Below are positions 52,303-61,462 of a DNA stretch of 64,000 bases, in pieces. The notes under the pieces are model-generated. The model did not search any database. It was given only the letters and a program-made list of their open reading frames with translations, and was not told where the DNA came from. The stretch comes from Rhodonellum psychrophilum GCM71 = DSM 17998 (lineage in GTDB: Bacteria; Bacteroidota; Bacteroidia; Cytophagales; Cyclobacteriaceae), in contig NZ_KB906695.1 in the NCBI RefSeq assembly GCF_000381545.1, positions 1 through 64,000 of the forward strand, written 5' to 3'. The position numbers and the translations under genes were made by a program. Within the stretch, counting starts at the first letter, position 1. Each line of letters begins with the position of its first letter.

Positions 52303-54792
52303 CTAAACCGTCGTTCTTTTTTTCACACCTTTTACCGCTTGGGCCTCTAGCGGATTTTCAGGCCAAGAATGCTTGGGATATCTTCTTTTCATCTCTTTTT
52401 TCACTTCAAAATAAGTGTTCATCCAAAAACTTTTTAAATCTGAGGTCACCTGCACAGGCTTGTGTCCCGGGGAAAGTAAATGCAATAACAATGGAATTTC
52501 TCCTCCATTGATCCGTGGTGTTTCCATCCAGCCGAAAACTTCCTGGAGTCGAACAGCCAACACAGGGTTCGCTCCGTCTGCCTGGTATTGGAGCGTAATG
52601 CTGCTACCACTTGGGACTAGAATCTTTTTGGGTGCCAAACGGTCCAATGAATTTTGCTGCTCCGATGTCAGATTGTGGAAGAGGATTTTCTCCAAGTCCA
52701 ATTTTTTCAAATCTTCAATTTTCTTAACGCCGATCAAATAGGGTCCCAACCATTCCTTATTGGTCTGGAGTAAATAGGACAAGCTCCAATCCGGCCAATT
52801 ATCATCCTTTCTCCAAACCTTCAAACTGTGCACACGATTTTGCAGCTGCAGGAATGAATCGGAAAATTCCAGATGCTGTTTGCCTTCCAAACTGATAAAT
52901 TTGGATGCCGCATCGATCATTTGTTCTTCGGGGACATTCTGAATGGGGGTAGATTTTAGGACAATACTTCCGATCCTCAAATCCTTTGACGCGACCAGGC
53001 CTCCTTTTTTCGCATCCCAGAGGACCACTTTTTTTTCCTTAACCATTGGTGCCAAATCCCTTGGATTCAGTGGAGAGCCCAAGAATATTTTCCCCATTCC
53101 CTCACGTGCATCGATGTGGGAAATGGCTAGCCATGGCTCGTGGGCCAAATCATCCTTGTGACCGAACATTGCCAATTTCCCGTTCGCCAATTGATATTGG
53201 GCATTATTACCGGGCCTCGCAAATGCAATCCGTTCCGGATAGGCATTGGCAATCAGAAGACCTGTTTCGTAGGGATCAAAAGCTGAATTTTCAACATCTA
53301 CCCTGAACATTCTCCGATAGTTAGCTGCCACTTTTTCAATTTTATTCAAATCCTTGACAGAAAGATTTTCCTTTCTCGCCCTTCGCAAGGCTTCGATTCT
53401 CAGGTTGATGTCGATGCCGGTTTCTGGATCCAAAGGATCTCTTTCTTCCAGCAATGCCGCAATGTCCGTAGCGAGTGCAGTTTTCCCTTCTTCTTCTGCA
53501 ATGACCAGCATGTGGGCAATCCGTGGATGGGAAGGTATGGAATGGATTTTCTTTCCATGGGCTGTAATCCTATTTTCCTCCAAAGCACCCAGCTGGTGAA
53601 GAATATCAAAAGCCTGCGCCAGCATTCCCGCCGGAGGTGGAGTCAACCAAGTTAAATCCTTGATGTCTTTGATTCCCCACAACACCATGTCCAACACCAA
53701 AAAAGCAAGGTCAGCATCTAGGATTTCGGGAGTCCTAAAATTGGCCATGGTCCCTTGGGTGGCCTTGGACCAAAGCCTAAAACAAACCCCAGGGGAAAGC
53801 CTTCCCGCGCGACCAGCTCTTTGGTCAGCAGAATCCTTCGCTATCCTAACAGTTTCCAATCTCGAAAGCCCTGACTTCGGGTCAAATTTGGAGGTTCGCC
53901 CAAATCCGGAGTCCACCACAATGGTGATTCCCTCTATGGTCAAACTTGTTTCAGCAATAGACGTCGCCAAAACCACCTTTCTTTTCCCATTTCTATTGGG
54001 CATGATGGCTTGGAATTGGGCAGTAGGGGAGAGTTGACCATAAAGTGGATGAATGGAAAAATTCGGCAGCTGCTTTCTTAAGATACTCTCCGTCTTTTTG
54101 ATTTCTCCTTGACCGGGCAAAAATACCAGAATATCTCCCAAATTTGATTTTGAGGCTTGAATGATGGTTTTTGAAACCATTTCCGGCATCAACCAAGGGT
54201 CGATATCCCCGGAATAGTGGACTTCAACGGGAAACAATCTCCCTTCACTGGATATTACTGGGGCATTTAAAAGAGCAGAAAGCTGTGGCATATCCAAAGT
54301 AGCCGACATCACCAATATCCTTAAATCAGGTCTGAGCATTTGCTGTGCCTCCCGGCAAAGGGCCATGGCTACATCTGCATGGATATTTCTCTCATGGAAT
54401 TCGTCAAAAATAACCATGCCTACATTTTCCAAAGCATTGTCTTGGTGGAGCATCCTGGTGAGTATCCCCTCAGTGAGGACTTCAAGTTTGGTCGAGGAAG
54501 TGACCTGGCTTTCGAATCTTATTCGATACCCTACGGTTTGCCCGATTTTTTCTTCCAAAAGCTCCGCCATCCTAAAAGCAATTGTCTTGGCGGCTAGTCT
54601 TCTTGGTTCGAGCATCAATATCTTTTTCCCGGCCAAAAATTGCTCTTCAAGCAAAGCCAATGGCAAAAGCGTGCTTTTTCCAGCGCCCGGAGGGGCATGG
54701 ACAATCAAGGTGTTGTGTTGTGCTAATTTTTGTTTCAACTCTGGAAGAATTTCCAGAACCGGTAAATCAATTTTGTAAGGATCGAATTTCAA
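52303..54792 (-). CDS. hrpB: ATP-dependent RNA helicase HrpB
   Basis: 829 aa DEAH-family helicase. The P-loop is APPGAGKSTLLPLAL; motif II DEFH in VIFDEFHERN; motif III SATLD; motif VI QRAGRAGRL; the C-terminal HrpB-specific domain ends with KRRYPKHSWPENPLEAQAVKG, a family hallmark. The frame is open back to a GTG at 54831, but that lies inside the terminator stem of the upstream gene. I chose TTG 54792 (LKFDPYKIDLPVLEIL), where HrpB homologues begin. The biological role of HrpB is poorly defined. Confidence 0.92.
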   Translation of the reverse strand: MKFDPYKIDLPVLEILPELKQKLAQHNTLIVHAPPGAGKSTLLPLALLEEQFLAGKKILMLEPRRLAAKTIAFRMAELLEEKIGQTVGYRIRFESQVTSSTKLEVLTEGILTRMLHQDNALENVGMVIFDEFHERNIHADVAMALCREAQQMLRPDLRILVMSATLDMPQLSALLNAPVISSEGRLFPVEVHYSGDIDPWLMPEMVSKTIIQASKSNLGDILVFLPGQGEIKKTESILRKQLPNFSIHPLYGQLSPTAQFQAIMPNRNGKRKVVLATSIAETSLTIEGITIVVDSGFGRTSKFDPKSGLSRLETVRIAKDSADQRAGRAGRLSPGVCFRLWSKATQGTMANFRTPEILDADLAFLVLDMVLWGIKDIKDLTWLTPPPAGMLAQAFDILHQLGALEENRITAHGKKIHSIPSHPRIAHMLVIAEEEGKTALATDIAALLEERDPLDPETGIDINLRIEALRRARKENLSVKDLNKIEKVAANYRRMFRVDVENSAFDPYETGLLIANAYPERIAFARPGNNAQYQLANGKLAMFGHKDDLAHEPWLAISHIDAREGMGKIFLGSPLNPRDLAPMVKEKKVVLWDAKKGGLVASKDLRIGSIVLKSTPIQNVPEEQMIDAASKFISLEGKQHLEFSDSFLQLQNRVHSLKVWRKDDNWPDWSLSYLLQTNKEWLGPYLIGVKKIEDLKKLDLEKILFHNLTSEQQNSLDRLAPKKILVPSGSSITLQYQADGANPVLAVRLQEVFGWMETPRINGGEIPLLLHLLSPGHKPVQVTSDLKSFWMNTYFEVKKEMKRRYPKHSWPENPLEAQAVKGVKKRTTV

Positions 54793-54817
54793 GTCAATAA
54801 AATTTAGCCTCAAAGGT

Positions 54818-54873
54818 AAAAAAAATACCACTGATCCATGAAAATTAAATTTCAGAACCAGTGGTATTTTTTA
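54818..54873 (-). terminator. Terminator after the DUF2911 gene
   Basis: On the minus strand, AAAAAATACCACTG (54872-54859) pairs with CAGTGGTATTTTTT (54833-54820), with a 25-base spacer containing a small inner stem (TGAAA/TTTCA). It starts 14 bases past the stop. Confidence 0.85.
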
Positions 54874-54886
54874 GTTTTTGTTTTTA

Positions 54887-55402
54887 CTACTCTATTTTAG
54901 CAGAAGCCTTTCCGTATTCCCATCTGATTTCAAAACCACCAGAATTAACTTCGTAAACCAATCTTTCTTCCATTGAAGAGCCTTGTCCTGAAGGAACTTT
55001 CACTCTTAAAGCGTCTTTGCTTTGGTCATATTTGTAAGCACCCCATTGTTTGGCTTCTTTGTTGAAGACAAAAGTTGATTCATATTCTCCAGGAATAATG
55101 AAAAAACTATAGGTTCCAGCAGGTAGGCTTTGGCCTTGAACCTTGATGGCTTTGCTGGTTTCAAAAGTGGTGGCATCATTTGCCCCAGCTCTCCAAATTT
55201 CGCCCATGGGAACCAAATCTCCCCATATCGTTCTACCCTTCACAGCCGGGCTGGAGTAATTGATAGTGATACTGGCGCCATTGATTTCGCCTGTGGCAGT
55301 TTTGGCCGGACTTGGTTTTTCTTCCTGGGCAAAGGCCATAAGAGAAAACACCGATAATAAGACAGTCAATAGACCAGATTTTCCAAAAGTTGTTTTTTTC
55401 AT
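54887..55402 (-). CDS. DUF2911 domain protein
   Basis: 171 aa secreted or periplasmic protein with signal peptide (MKKTTFGKSGLLTVLLSVFS to MAFAQ). The DUF2911 pattern is clear: INGASITINYSSPAVKGRTIWG, then VPMGEIWRAGANDATTFETS, LPAGTYSFFIIPGEYESTFVFN and WGAYKYDQSKDALRV. Function unknown; widespread in Bacteroidota. It stands as a single gene with its own terminator. Confidence 0.93.
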   Translation of the reverse strand: MKKTTFGKSGLLTVLLSVFSLMAFAQEEKPSPAKTATGEINGASITINYSSPAVKGRTIWGDLVPMGEIWRAGANDATTFETSKAIKVQGQSLPAGTYSFFIIPGEYESTFVFNKEAKQWGAYKYDQSKDALRVKVPSGQGSSMEERLVYEVNSGGFEIRWEYGKASAKIE

Positions 55403-55480
55403 ATTGGATTGAGTTTGATTTGATTTGTTCGATTTAATTAACTCTTAAATGCAACATTGGTTTGGAGGCGAATGGTTTTG

Positions 55481-56626
55481 TTATATTTTCACCCAAGCTT
55501 GTTTTCTATGGCTTTCGATGATTCTTTCACAAATCAACAATTCCCTTTGCCCATCCAAGAAGGCTGGGAAACTTGGTGCTTCCGGTTGCCTTCCTTCTCT
55601 TATTGCTGCATAAACTTCTTTGAACATCTGTTTGGAGGTGTCCGGGAATCCTTCATTGTGACCACCTGGGAAACTAATCAATTGAGCTGCTTCTTTGGAG
55701 AAAAGGGAAGGATCTTTCATCAATTGATGATTGGCCGTTTCTCTTTTTCCGATCCACATTTCATTGGGCTTTTCAGAGCACCATTCAAAGTTTGCCTTTG
55801 AACCCGCGATTTCAATATTCAGCCTGTTTTTACGACCTGCATTGATTTGGCTTACCGTGACGGAGCCTTTGTTTCCATTGTCAAAACGAAGCAAAACAGA
55901 AGCATGGTCTTCGGTGCTGATCGGAACTTCTTCGTAGTCTGATGCCTGAAGTTTTTTATTGGAAAAGCTTTCAACAGCTTTCAGAGGCTTCAACCTGGTC
56001 TTGTGAACGGTAGAAAAATCCGCCATTACTTCGGTTATTTTCAGACCGGTGACATATTCGGTAATGTCCAACAAATGCGAACCGATATCCGCGATGGCTC
56101 TTGAATCTCCGGATTTGTCCGGCTCCAATCTCCAATTGTAATCCGTATTCAAAAAGAGCCAATCTTGAAGATAAGAACCCATAATGCTGTAAACATCACC
56201 CAACTCACCGCTTTCTCGCATGGTCTTCATTTGACGTACCATCGGATAATATCTCAGATTGAAGTGGACTGCATTGACGAGACCTTTATCTTTCGCCAAA
56301 GCGACGAGCTCTTCGGCCTCTTCGATTTTAGTGGCCAAAGGTTTTTCACAAATGACATGCTTTCCAGCCAAAAGTGCAGCTTTGGATTGCGGAAAGTGAA
56401 GGAAATTTGGGGTGCAAATGTGGACCACATCGATTTCCGACTGTTTCAACATTTCCTCAAAAGTATAGGCATTGGGGATCCCCAGAAGATTTGCTTTTTC
56501 TTTGGCCAATTCAAGGGTTACTTCACATAGAGCCGTAACCTCAATATTGGGTAGGCGACGTAGAGCTTCCAAGTGAGCCGGACCGATAAAGCCGGTTCCC
56601 ACGATGGCAACATTGATTTTTTTCAT
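55481..56626 (-). CDS. Gfo/Idh/MocA family oxidoreductase
   Basis: 381 aa NAD(P)-dependent sugar or cyclitol dehydrogenase-like protein. The N-terminal Rossmann motif is IVGTGFIGPAHLEALRR (8-24); HICTPNFLHFPQS and the CEKPLATKIEEA motif (near 94), where the lysine is catalytic; C-terminal alpha/beta domain with IADIGSHLLDITEYVTG, the probable His/Asp active site. No signal peptide, so it is cytoplasmic. Substrate not predictable. Single gene. Confidence 0.93.
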   Translation of the reverse strand: MKKINVAIVGTGFIGPAHLEALRRLPNIEVTALCEVTLELAKEKANLLGIPNAYTFEEMLKQSEIDVVHICTPNFLHFPQSKAALLAGKHVICEKPLATKIEEAEELVALAKDKGLVNAVHFNLRYYPMVRQMKTMRESGELGDVYSIMGSYLQDWLFLNTDYNWRLEPDKSGDSRAIADIGSHLLDITEYVTGLKITEVMADFSTVHKTRLKPLKAVESFSNKKLQASDYEEVPISTEDHASVLLRFDNGNKGSVTVSQINAGRKNRLNIEIAGSKANFEWCSEKPNEMWIGKRETANHQLMKDPSLFSKEAAQLISFPGGHNEGFPDTSKQMFKEVYAAIREGRQPEAPSFPAFLDGQRELLICERIIESHRKQAWVKI

Positions 56627-56854
56627 AATAGGTTATTTGGTTTGATTGATTTTTTGAAATAAAATTAAAGATAGGGTCAAGTTTTTGGATATAAAACAAG
56701 CATTGGATTTTTTTGGGAACTGAGAACCAATTTATCCATGAAAACTGGCGGTACATACAAGCGCTTGGTGCACATTTAATAGGGTTTAGATTTGGTTTTT
56801 ATGGGGATAAAAAGAATTGTTGTTTTTGTTAACAATCCATTTCAAATCCCAAGT

Positions 56855-57364
56855 TTAGAAAAACAAATAAACGCCAAATAACAAAATGGCCAAACCAAAA
56901 AACAGCATGAACTTTCCCTTTTTTGCATTGGCTTTGTGTTTTTCGAATCCTTTTTCATCCTTGAAGGTGATCACTCCTTCCTTATCTGTATTGTAGAATT
57001 CATAAATTTCCAATGTTTTCAAAATCTTGTAGGACCATATCAAGAGCACAATACCCAATAGGAGAAATGGAATTCGAAAGCTTTCCAATAATTCCAGGAT
57101 GTTTTGACTGGGCTCCGAAGAGGGATCGATTGCATTCCCATTGGGATTTGGATCGGCTGTACTTGAGGAAATCCCCAAGCTTGAATCTTGTGCAGCAACT
57201 TTGATATTCCCTACAAATTTTCCAAAACCGCTAGGATAGCCATTTTCAAAATTATCGAATATTTTAAAAACAGGATTCTGGGAAAAAGAATAATTCACGG
57301 TCTGTACGCATATGGAACATAAAAAAAAGGTAAGTAACGCCTTTGAATTGAAATTGAATTCCAT
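56855..57364 (-). CDS. Hypothetical membrane protein
   Basis: 169 aa. N-terminal signal or membrane segment (KALLTFFLCSICVQTVNYSFSQ), a polar stretch of about 60 residues rich in Ser, Asn and Pro (SSSTADPNPNGNAIDPSSEP), then two membrane helices (IPFLLLGIVLLIWSYKIL and FMLFFGLAILLFGVYLFF) flanking a cytoplasmic loop with KDEKGFEKHKANAKKGK. No family recognised. Confidence 0.7.
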   Translation of the reverse strand: MEFNFNSKALLTFFLCSICVQTVNYSFSQNPVFKIFDNFENGYPSGFGKFVGNIKVAAQDSSLGISSSTADPNPNGNAIDPSSEPSQNILELLESFRIPFLLLGIVLLIWSYKILKTLEIYEFYNTDKEGVITFKDEKGFEKHKANAKKGKFMLFFGLAILLFGVYLFF

Positions 57365-57664
57365 GGTGAATCACTTGAATAGAGAAGGAATTGGGTGACT
57401 ACAATCAATATATAGTTTCGAAAAATAGTTGATTAAATTTGGATTAATTCCATTTTTGAATTTAATTTTTTGAATATTATTGTTTTTGCTCAGGTACGTA
57501 AATAAAACTATTTGGCATTTTGAAGCAATAAAAAATCAAAAACACCGACCATTCAAATTTCTTTTTCTTTGCTTTATCAAATTAGATCAAAATATACAAT
57601 CTATCCTGTCAGCCCCTGCGCATTTTTTCATAAATTAAAGTCAAAATCAAAAAACCGAGAAACA
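57365..57664. other. 300 bp divergent intergenic region
   Basis: AT-rich spacer between the membrane-protein gene (minus) and the [2Fe-2S] subunit gene (plus). I find no exact promoter match. The coding frame of the Fe-S gene stays open back to 57569, but that part does not resemble the family. Confidence 0.5.
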
Positions 57665-58126
57665 ATGGCGAATTTTAATTTGCAAATAAACGGAAAAACC
57701 CACACTGTAGATGTCGAGGGAGATACTCCTTTGCTTTGGGTTTTAAGGGATCATCTTGGTCTGGTAGGAACTAAATATTCCTGCGGAATAGCCCAATGTG
57801 GTGCCTGCATGGTACATATAAATGGAGAAGCTGTTACCTCCTGTATGCTTCCTGTTTCTTCGATCGGGTCGGATAAAGTCACCACCATTGAAGGGCTTTC
57901 AGAGGAAGGTAACCATCCCGTTCAAGAAGCTTGGAACGAAGTGGATGTTGCCCAATGTGGCTATTGTCAAGCCGGCCAAATCATGGTTGCGGCGGCACTC
58001 TTGAAAAAGAACCCAAAACCATCCACAGAAGAAATTGAAAATGGAATGAACAGAAATATTTGTCGCTGCGGAACCTACCATAGGATCCGGGAAGCAGTGG
58101 CACTGGCCTCATCAAAACTTAAATAA
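57665..58126 (+). CDS. [2Fe-2S] subunit of a molybdenum hydroxylase (IorA/aldehyde oxidase type)
   Basis: 153 aa electron-transfer subunit of the xanthine oxidase family. Plant-type cluster: C40, C45, C48 (YSCGIAQCGAC) and C60; second cluster: C98, C101 (QCGYCQ) and C133, C135 (NICRCG). All eight ligands are present. It has no signal peptide and is probably exported as a complex with the Tat-tagged partner, whose gene starts two bases after this stop. The two-subunit form without an FAD subunit matches isoquinoline 1-oxidoreductase and periplasmic aldehyde oxidases. ATG 57665 chosen. Confidence 0.95.
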   Translation: MANFNLQINGKTHTVDVEGDTPLLWVLRDHLGLVGTKYSCGIAQCGACMVHINGEAVTSCMLPVSSIGSDKVTTIEGLSEEGNHPVQEAWNEVDVAQCGYCQAGQIMVAAALLKKNPKPSTEEIENGMNRNICRCGTYHRIREAVALASSKLK

Positions 58127-58128
58127 AA

Positions 58129-60291
58129 ATGGCAAATCTAACCAAAACGAATAGAAGGGATTTCCTCAAGATCGCAGCCATGGCTGGCGGAGGATTGTTT
58201 ATCGGTTTCAATTTGTCAAGTTGTGACTCCCCCAAAATGAAGGTGTTGAGCACAGCGGAAATCCTGTCCAAAGCATTGGGATTCAACAGTTACCTTTCCA
58301 TTTCACCGGAGGGACACATTGTCATTTATTCTCCCAATCCAGAATTGGGACAAAATATCAAAACTTCCTTTCCGATGATCGTAGCAGAGGAATTGGATGC
58401 CGATTGGAAAGATGTAAGGGTGGTTCAAGCTTTTTTGGATACCGAAAACTATGATAGGCAAGTTACCGGTGGAAGTGGTGCCATGCCGCATTCTTGGGAA
58501 AGACTTCGAAAAGCCGGAGCGACGGCAAGACACATGTTGGTCGCAGCCGCAGCTGCAAAATTAGAAGTTCCGGCAAATTCACTGACCACAGAGAAGGGTG
58601 TAATCTTCCATAAAGACAGTGGCAAAAAACTGACTTATGGGGAAGTAGCAACGGAAGCATCCTTATTGACTGCTCCGGAAGAAATTACTTTGAAGGACAT
58701 AAAAGATTTTAAGATTATCGGAACTCCGGTAAAAAATGTGGATAACCAAGCGATGTTTACCGGCAAGCCCCTTTTTGGTTTGGATTTTTACAGAGAAGGC
58801 ATGCTTCACGCCATGATCCAGCGACCACCATTTGGGATGAAATTGAAGTCCGTCAACGACGTAGCGGCGAAGGGTGTGAAGGGAATTGTGGATGTGGTCA
58901 CTTTTAAAAACAATGTGGCCGTGGTCGGGAATTCCACATGGCCTTTGATACAGGCAAGAAAACTACTGAAAATTGAGTATGAGGCTGATGGGAGCGTGGA
59001 AAGTTCCTCGGATCATGACAGGATTTTCCAGGAATTGCTGGATGGCAAAGAAGCCCAAGTCATGAGAAAGGATGGGAATGTGGATTTGGCTTTCAAAAAT
59101 GCTGCGCAGGTCATCAAAAGCGAATACCAATGTCCGTTCTTATCCCATACGCCAATGGAACCCATGAACTTTTTTGCGGATGTCCGTGCGGACAAAGTCG
59201 AATTGGTTGGGCCTACGCAAACTCCCGACAGGGCAAGAAGTGAAACCGCGGAATTATTGGGAATTCCACCTGAAAATATCAGCGTGGAACTTACCCGATT
59301 GGGAGGTGGATTTGGGAGACGATTGAGAGCGGATTTTGTTGTAGAGGCCGTGGAATTGTCCAAGATGATGAAGGCTCCGGTAAAAGTGACTTGGAGCAGG
59401 GAAGACGACATGACAGGCGGCGCATACCGCCCGGCAGTTCGTTACCGCTTTGAAGCAGCCTTGGATGAACAAGGAAACATGATTGGGTACAAGTTAAGGG
59501 GTGCAGGGATCAATGCCGGAAACAGTACAAGACAAGACAATTTCCCTTCAGGGTCCGTGGACAATCTATTGATCGAGTCGGTGGAACACAAATCTCCCAT
59601 TACGACAAATCCCTGGAGAGCACCAATCACGAACTTCCTGGCTTATGCAGAACAGGCATTTTTAGATGAAGTTGCCTTTGCAGCCAAAAAAGACCCTGTG
59701 AAATTCAGGCTGGAATTATTGGAAAGAGCGAAAAAATCTCCGGTTGGAGAAATCAAATACGACGTAGACAGAATGATTGGCGTCATCGAATTGGCAGCAG
59801 AAAAATCCCAATGGGGGAAAAATGGAAATCTCCATCAGGGTTTCAGTGTATATTATTCCCATAGATCTTATGTAGCCCAGGTAGCAGATGTGGAGATAAA
59901 CAAAGGAAATCCAGTGCTGAAAAAGATCTATGCCGTGACCGACTGCGGTATCGTTGTCAATCCAACCGGTGCAGACCAACAGGTCCGCGGCGGTATTGTG
60001 GATGGCATGGGACATGCGATGTTCAGCAATCTGACCTTTGAAAATGGGGTGCCCAAACAAAAGAATTTTGACAGTTATAGACTGATCAGGATGAAAGAGG
60101 TGCCTGAAATCGAAGTGCATTTTGTCCAAAACGGGATTGATCCAACAGGATTGGGCGAGCCAGCTTTGCCGCCCACCGGTGGAGCCATCGCCAATGCCAT
60201 CTTCAAAGCGACAGGAAAAAGGTTGAGAAGTCAACCTTTTGTAGAGCAACAGGAATTTTCGGAAATCAATTTGGAATTGAGAATGACTTAA
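58129..60291 (+). CDS. Molybdopterin-binding subunit of a molybdenum hydroxylase (IorB type)
   Basis: 720 aa. Tat signal with twin arginine (TKTNRRDFLKIAAMAGGG) followed by a lipobox-like SSC at residues 28-30, so it is exported and possibly lipid-anchored. Single-chain family with duplicated cofactor-binding repeats: LGGGFGRRL, then GNSTRQDNFPSGSVDN, and PWRAPITNFLAYAEQAFLDE. The catalytic glutamate is probably in LGEPALPPTGGAIANAI. It likely oxidises aldehydes or N-heterocycles in the periplasm; substrate unknown. Maturation genes lie downstream (61-64 kb). Confidence 0.94.
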   Translation: MANLTKTNRRDFLKIAAMAGGGLFIGFNLSSCDSPKMKVLSTAEILSKALGFNSYLSISPEGHIVIYSPNPELGQNIKTSFPMIVAEELDADWKDVRVVQAFLDTENYDRQVTGGSGAMPHSWERLRKAGATARHMLVAAAAAKLEVPANSLTTEKGVIFHKDSGKKLTYGEVATEASLLTAPEEITLKDIKDFKIIGTPVKNVDNQAMFTGKPLFGLDFYREGMLHAMIQRPPFGMKLKSVNDVAAKGVKGIVDVVTFKNNVAVVGNSTWPLIQARKLLKIEYEADGSVESSSDHDRIFQELLDGKEAQVMRKDGNVDLAFKNAAQVIKSEYQCPFLSHTPMEPMNFFADVRADKVELVGPTQTPDRARSETAELLGIPPENISVELTRLGGGFGRRLRADFVVEAVELSKMMKAPVKVTWSREDDMTGGAYRPAVRYRFEAALDEQGNMIGYKLRGAGINAGNSTRQDNFPSGSVDNLLIESVEHKSPITTNPWRAPITNFLAYAEQAFLDEVAFAAKKDPVKFRLELLERAKKSPVGEIKYDVDRMIGVIELAAEKSQWGKNGNLHQGFSVYYSHRSYVAQVADVEINKGNPVLKKIYAVTDCGIVVNPTGADQQVRGGIVDGMGHAMFSNLTFENGVPKQKNFDSYRLIRMKEVPEIEVHFVQNGIDPTGLGEPALPPTGGAIANAIFKATGKRLRSQPFVEQQEFSEINLELRMT

Positions 60292-60318
60292 ATTCCCTTG
60301 GTGATTGAATTGAAATAA

Positions 60319-60358
60319 AAAAAAAGAGCCCATTTATGCAGATAGATGAGCTCTTTTT
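60319..60358. terminator. Bidirectional terminator after the hydroxylase genes
   Basis: AAAAAGAGCCCAT pairs with ATGAGCTCTTTTT (one mismatch) across a 12-base loop, with A and T runs on both sides. It lies between convergent genes. Confidence 0.85.
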
Positions 60359-60412
60359 ATGATTAATTATAATTTTATGGGTTAAAATGGAATTGGGAAT
60401 CCATAACACACG

Positions 60413-60769
60413 TTAAATCTCATCCATTCCTCTTTCAGGCCAATAGGGGCCAATCAGTTTTAACTCTCGAATAGCTTTGTCAAACTCAAACTCAATATCC
60501 ATTTTTTCTTTACCCTGCTCATTGATATTCAGACAGGCATTGAAGTAGATCAAATCAAAGCCAACTGTTAGTTTTCCTTTGAGACTGTCGGTAAGTTCAA
60601 TGTTGCCTACCTGTTTTACATTTTCCACCACGGCTCCTTCTTTTTTATAATAATAAGAAAGAAAAATACCCATCTCCAGTACATTTTTTGAGAGCGTTTC
60701 AGTGATCGTGCCTTTTAAGTCATCAATTTTTTCACTGCCTGACGTGTCAAATTTCCAAGATTCTTGCAT
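60413..60769 (-). CDS. Hypothetical protein linked to cytochrome c
   Basis: 118 aa soluble protein without signal peptide. It has an N-terminal amphipathic helix (GSEKIDDLKGTITETLSK), then beta strands with LTDSLKGKLTVGFDLIYFNAC and KMDIEFEFDKAI. No family recognised. It starts 6 bases after the cytochrome c gene, so the two are cotranscribed and this protein may belong to the same electron-transfer system. Confidence 0.72.
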   Translation of the reverse strand: MQESWKFDTSGSEKIDDLKGTITETLSKNVLEMGIFLSYYYKKEGAVVENVKQVGNIELTDSLKGKLTVGFDLIYFNACLNINEQGKEKMDIEFEFDKAIRELKLIGPYWPERGMDEI

Positions 60770-60775
60770 AACTCT

Positions 60776-61198
60776 CTATTTGATGATTTCCTTATTCCGT
60801 AGATTCGTCACCTCTTCAGGTAAAATTATTTTCCCCTCATTTCCCCAGGAATTTCTTACAAAATTCAATACATCGGAGATTTGTTGGTCCGAAAGATAAT
60901 CCTGTGCTGCCATAGGAATGCTGTATTCTTTTCCGTTGACGGTTATTTTTTCATTCAGTCCCTTCAACAAAACCAAAATGGACCTTTCACGACCCTCCAT
61001 TAGAAAATCTGATTTGGCCAAAGGAGGAAATACACCGCCAATCCCTTCGCCCGCCGCCATGTGGCAACTTGCACATTGGTTGGCATATACAGTTTCTCCT
61101 CTTTTGACACTTTCTTGGAGCGCATCATTGTTCAGTACAAGGTATGCGCTGTAAATGAAAACGGTCATCATTGAAAACAGGTAGAGTAATTTGACCAT
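60776..61198 (-). CDS. Membrane-anchored c-type cytochrome
   Basis: 140 aa. An N-terminal hydrophobic segment (LLYLFSMMTVFIYSAYLVL) serves as anchor or signal. One heme-binding motif CASCH (42-46); the sixth ligand is probably Met96 in YSIPMAAQDYLS. The C-terminal helix is ISDVLNFVRNSWG. Class I mono-heme cytochrome facing the periplasm. Placed next to the molybdenum hydroxylase, it is the likely electron acceptor. It leads a two-gene unit. Confidence 0.92.
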   Translation of the reverse strand: MVKLLYLFSMMTVFIYSAYLVLNNDALQESVKRGETVYANQCASCHMAAGEGIGGVFPPLAKSDFLMEGRERSILVLLKGLNEKITVNGKEYSIPMAAQDYLSDQQISDVLNFVRNSWGNEGKIILPEEVTNLRNKEIIK

Positions 61199-61386
61199 AA
61201 TGTGACTGGGTAGAAAATGATTATAAAGGCAGGTAATTTATCCTCCTCAAAAATCGACAAAAAAAATACCAAATCACAAACAGTACTGGATAGATTTGAT
61301 CATCAGGGATTTTTCTAGGAGAAATATTGGTCTTTCGCATAGGATGATTTTCGGACGGAATATGTTTTTAATTTCTTGTTCAAAAG

Positions 61387-61417
61387 TTTGCCTGCTTGGA
61401 CCAATCCATTAATTTTG
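61387..61417 (+). promoter_or_regulatory. Consensus Bacteroidota promoter of the cysteine desulfurase gene
   Basis: TTTG (61387-61390), exactly 19 bases, TAATTTTG (61410-61417): full consensus match, 45 bases before the ATG. Confidence 0.8.
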
Positions 61418-61462
61418 GATTAGAAGGATTTTAAATCCAGAAATCCGCTGCTTTCGTATTCT

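Noticed and set aside
54793..54831. GTG at 54831 as the start of hrpB
   Set aside because: The codon lies inside the terminator stem of the upstream DUF2911 gene, and the extra residues are not HrpB-like; TTG 54792 fits homologues better.
56758..56767. Palindrome CAAGCGCTTG upstream of the Gfo/Idh/MocA gene
   Set aside because: Ten bases are too short to be informative alone, and it lies about 130 bases from the start codon without a promoter match.
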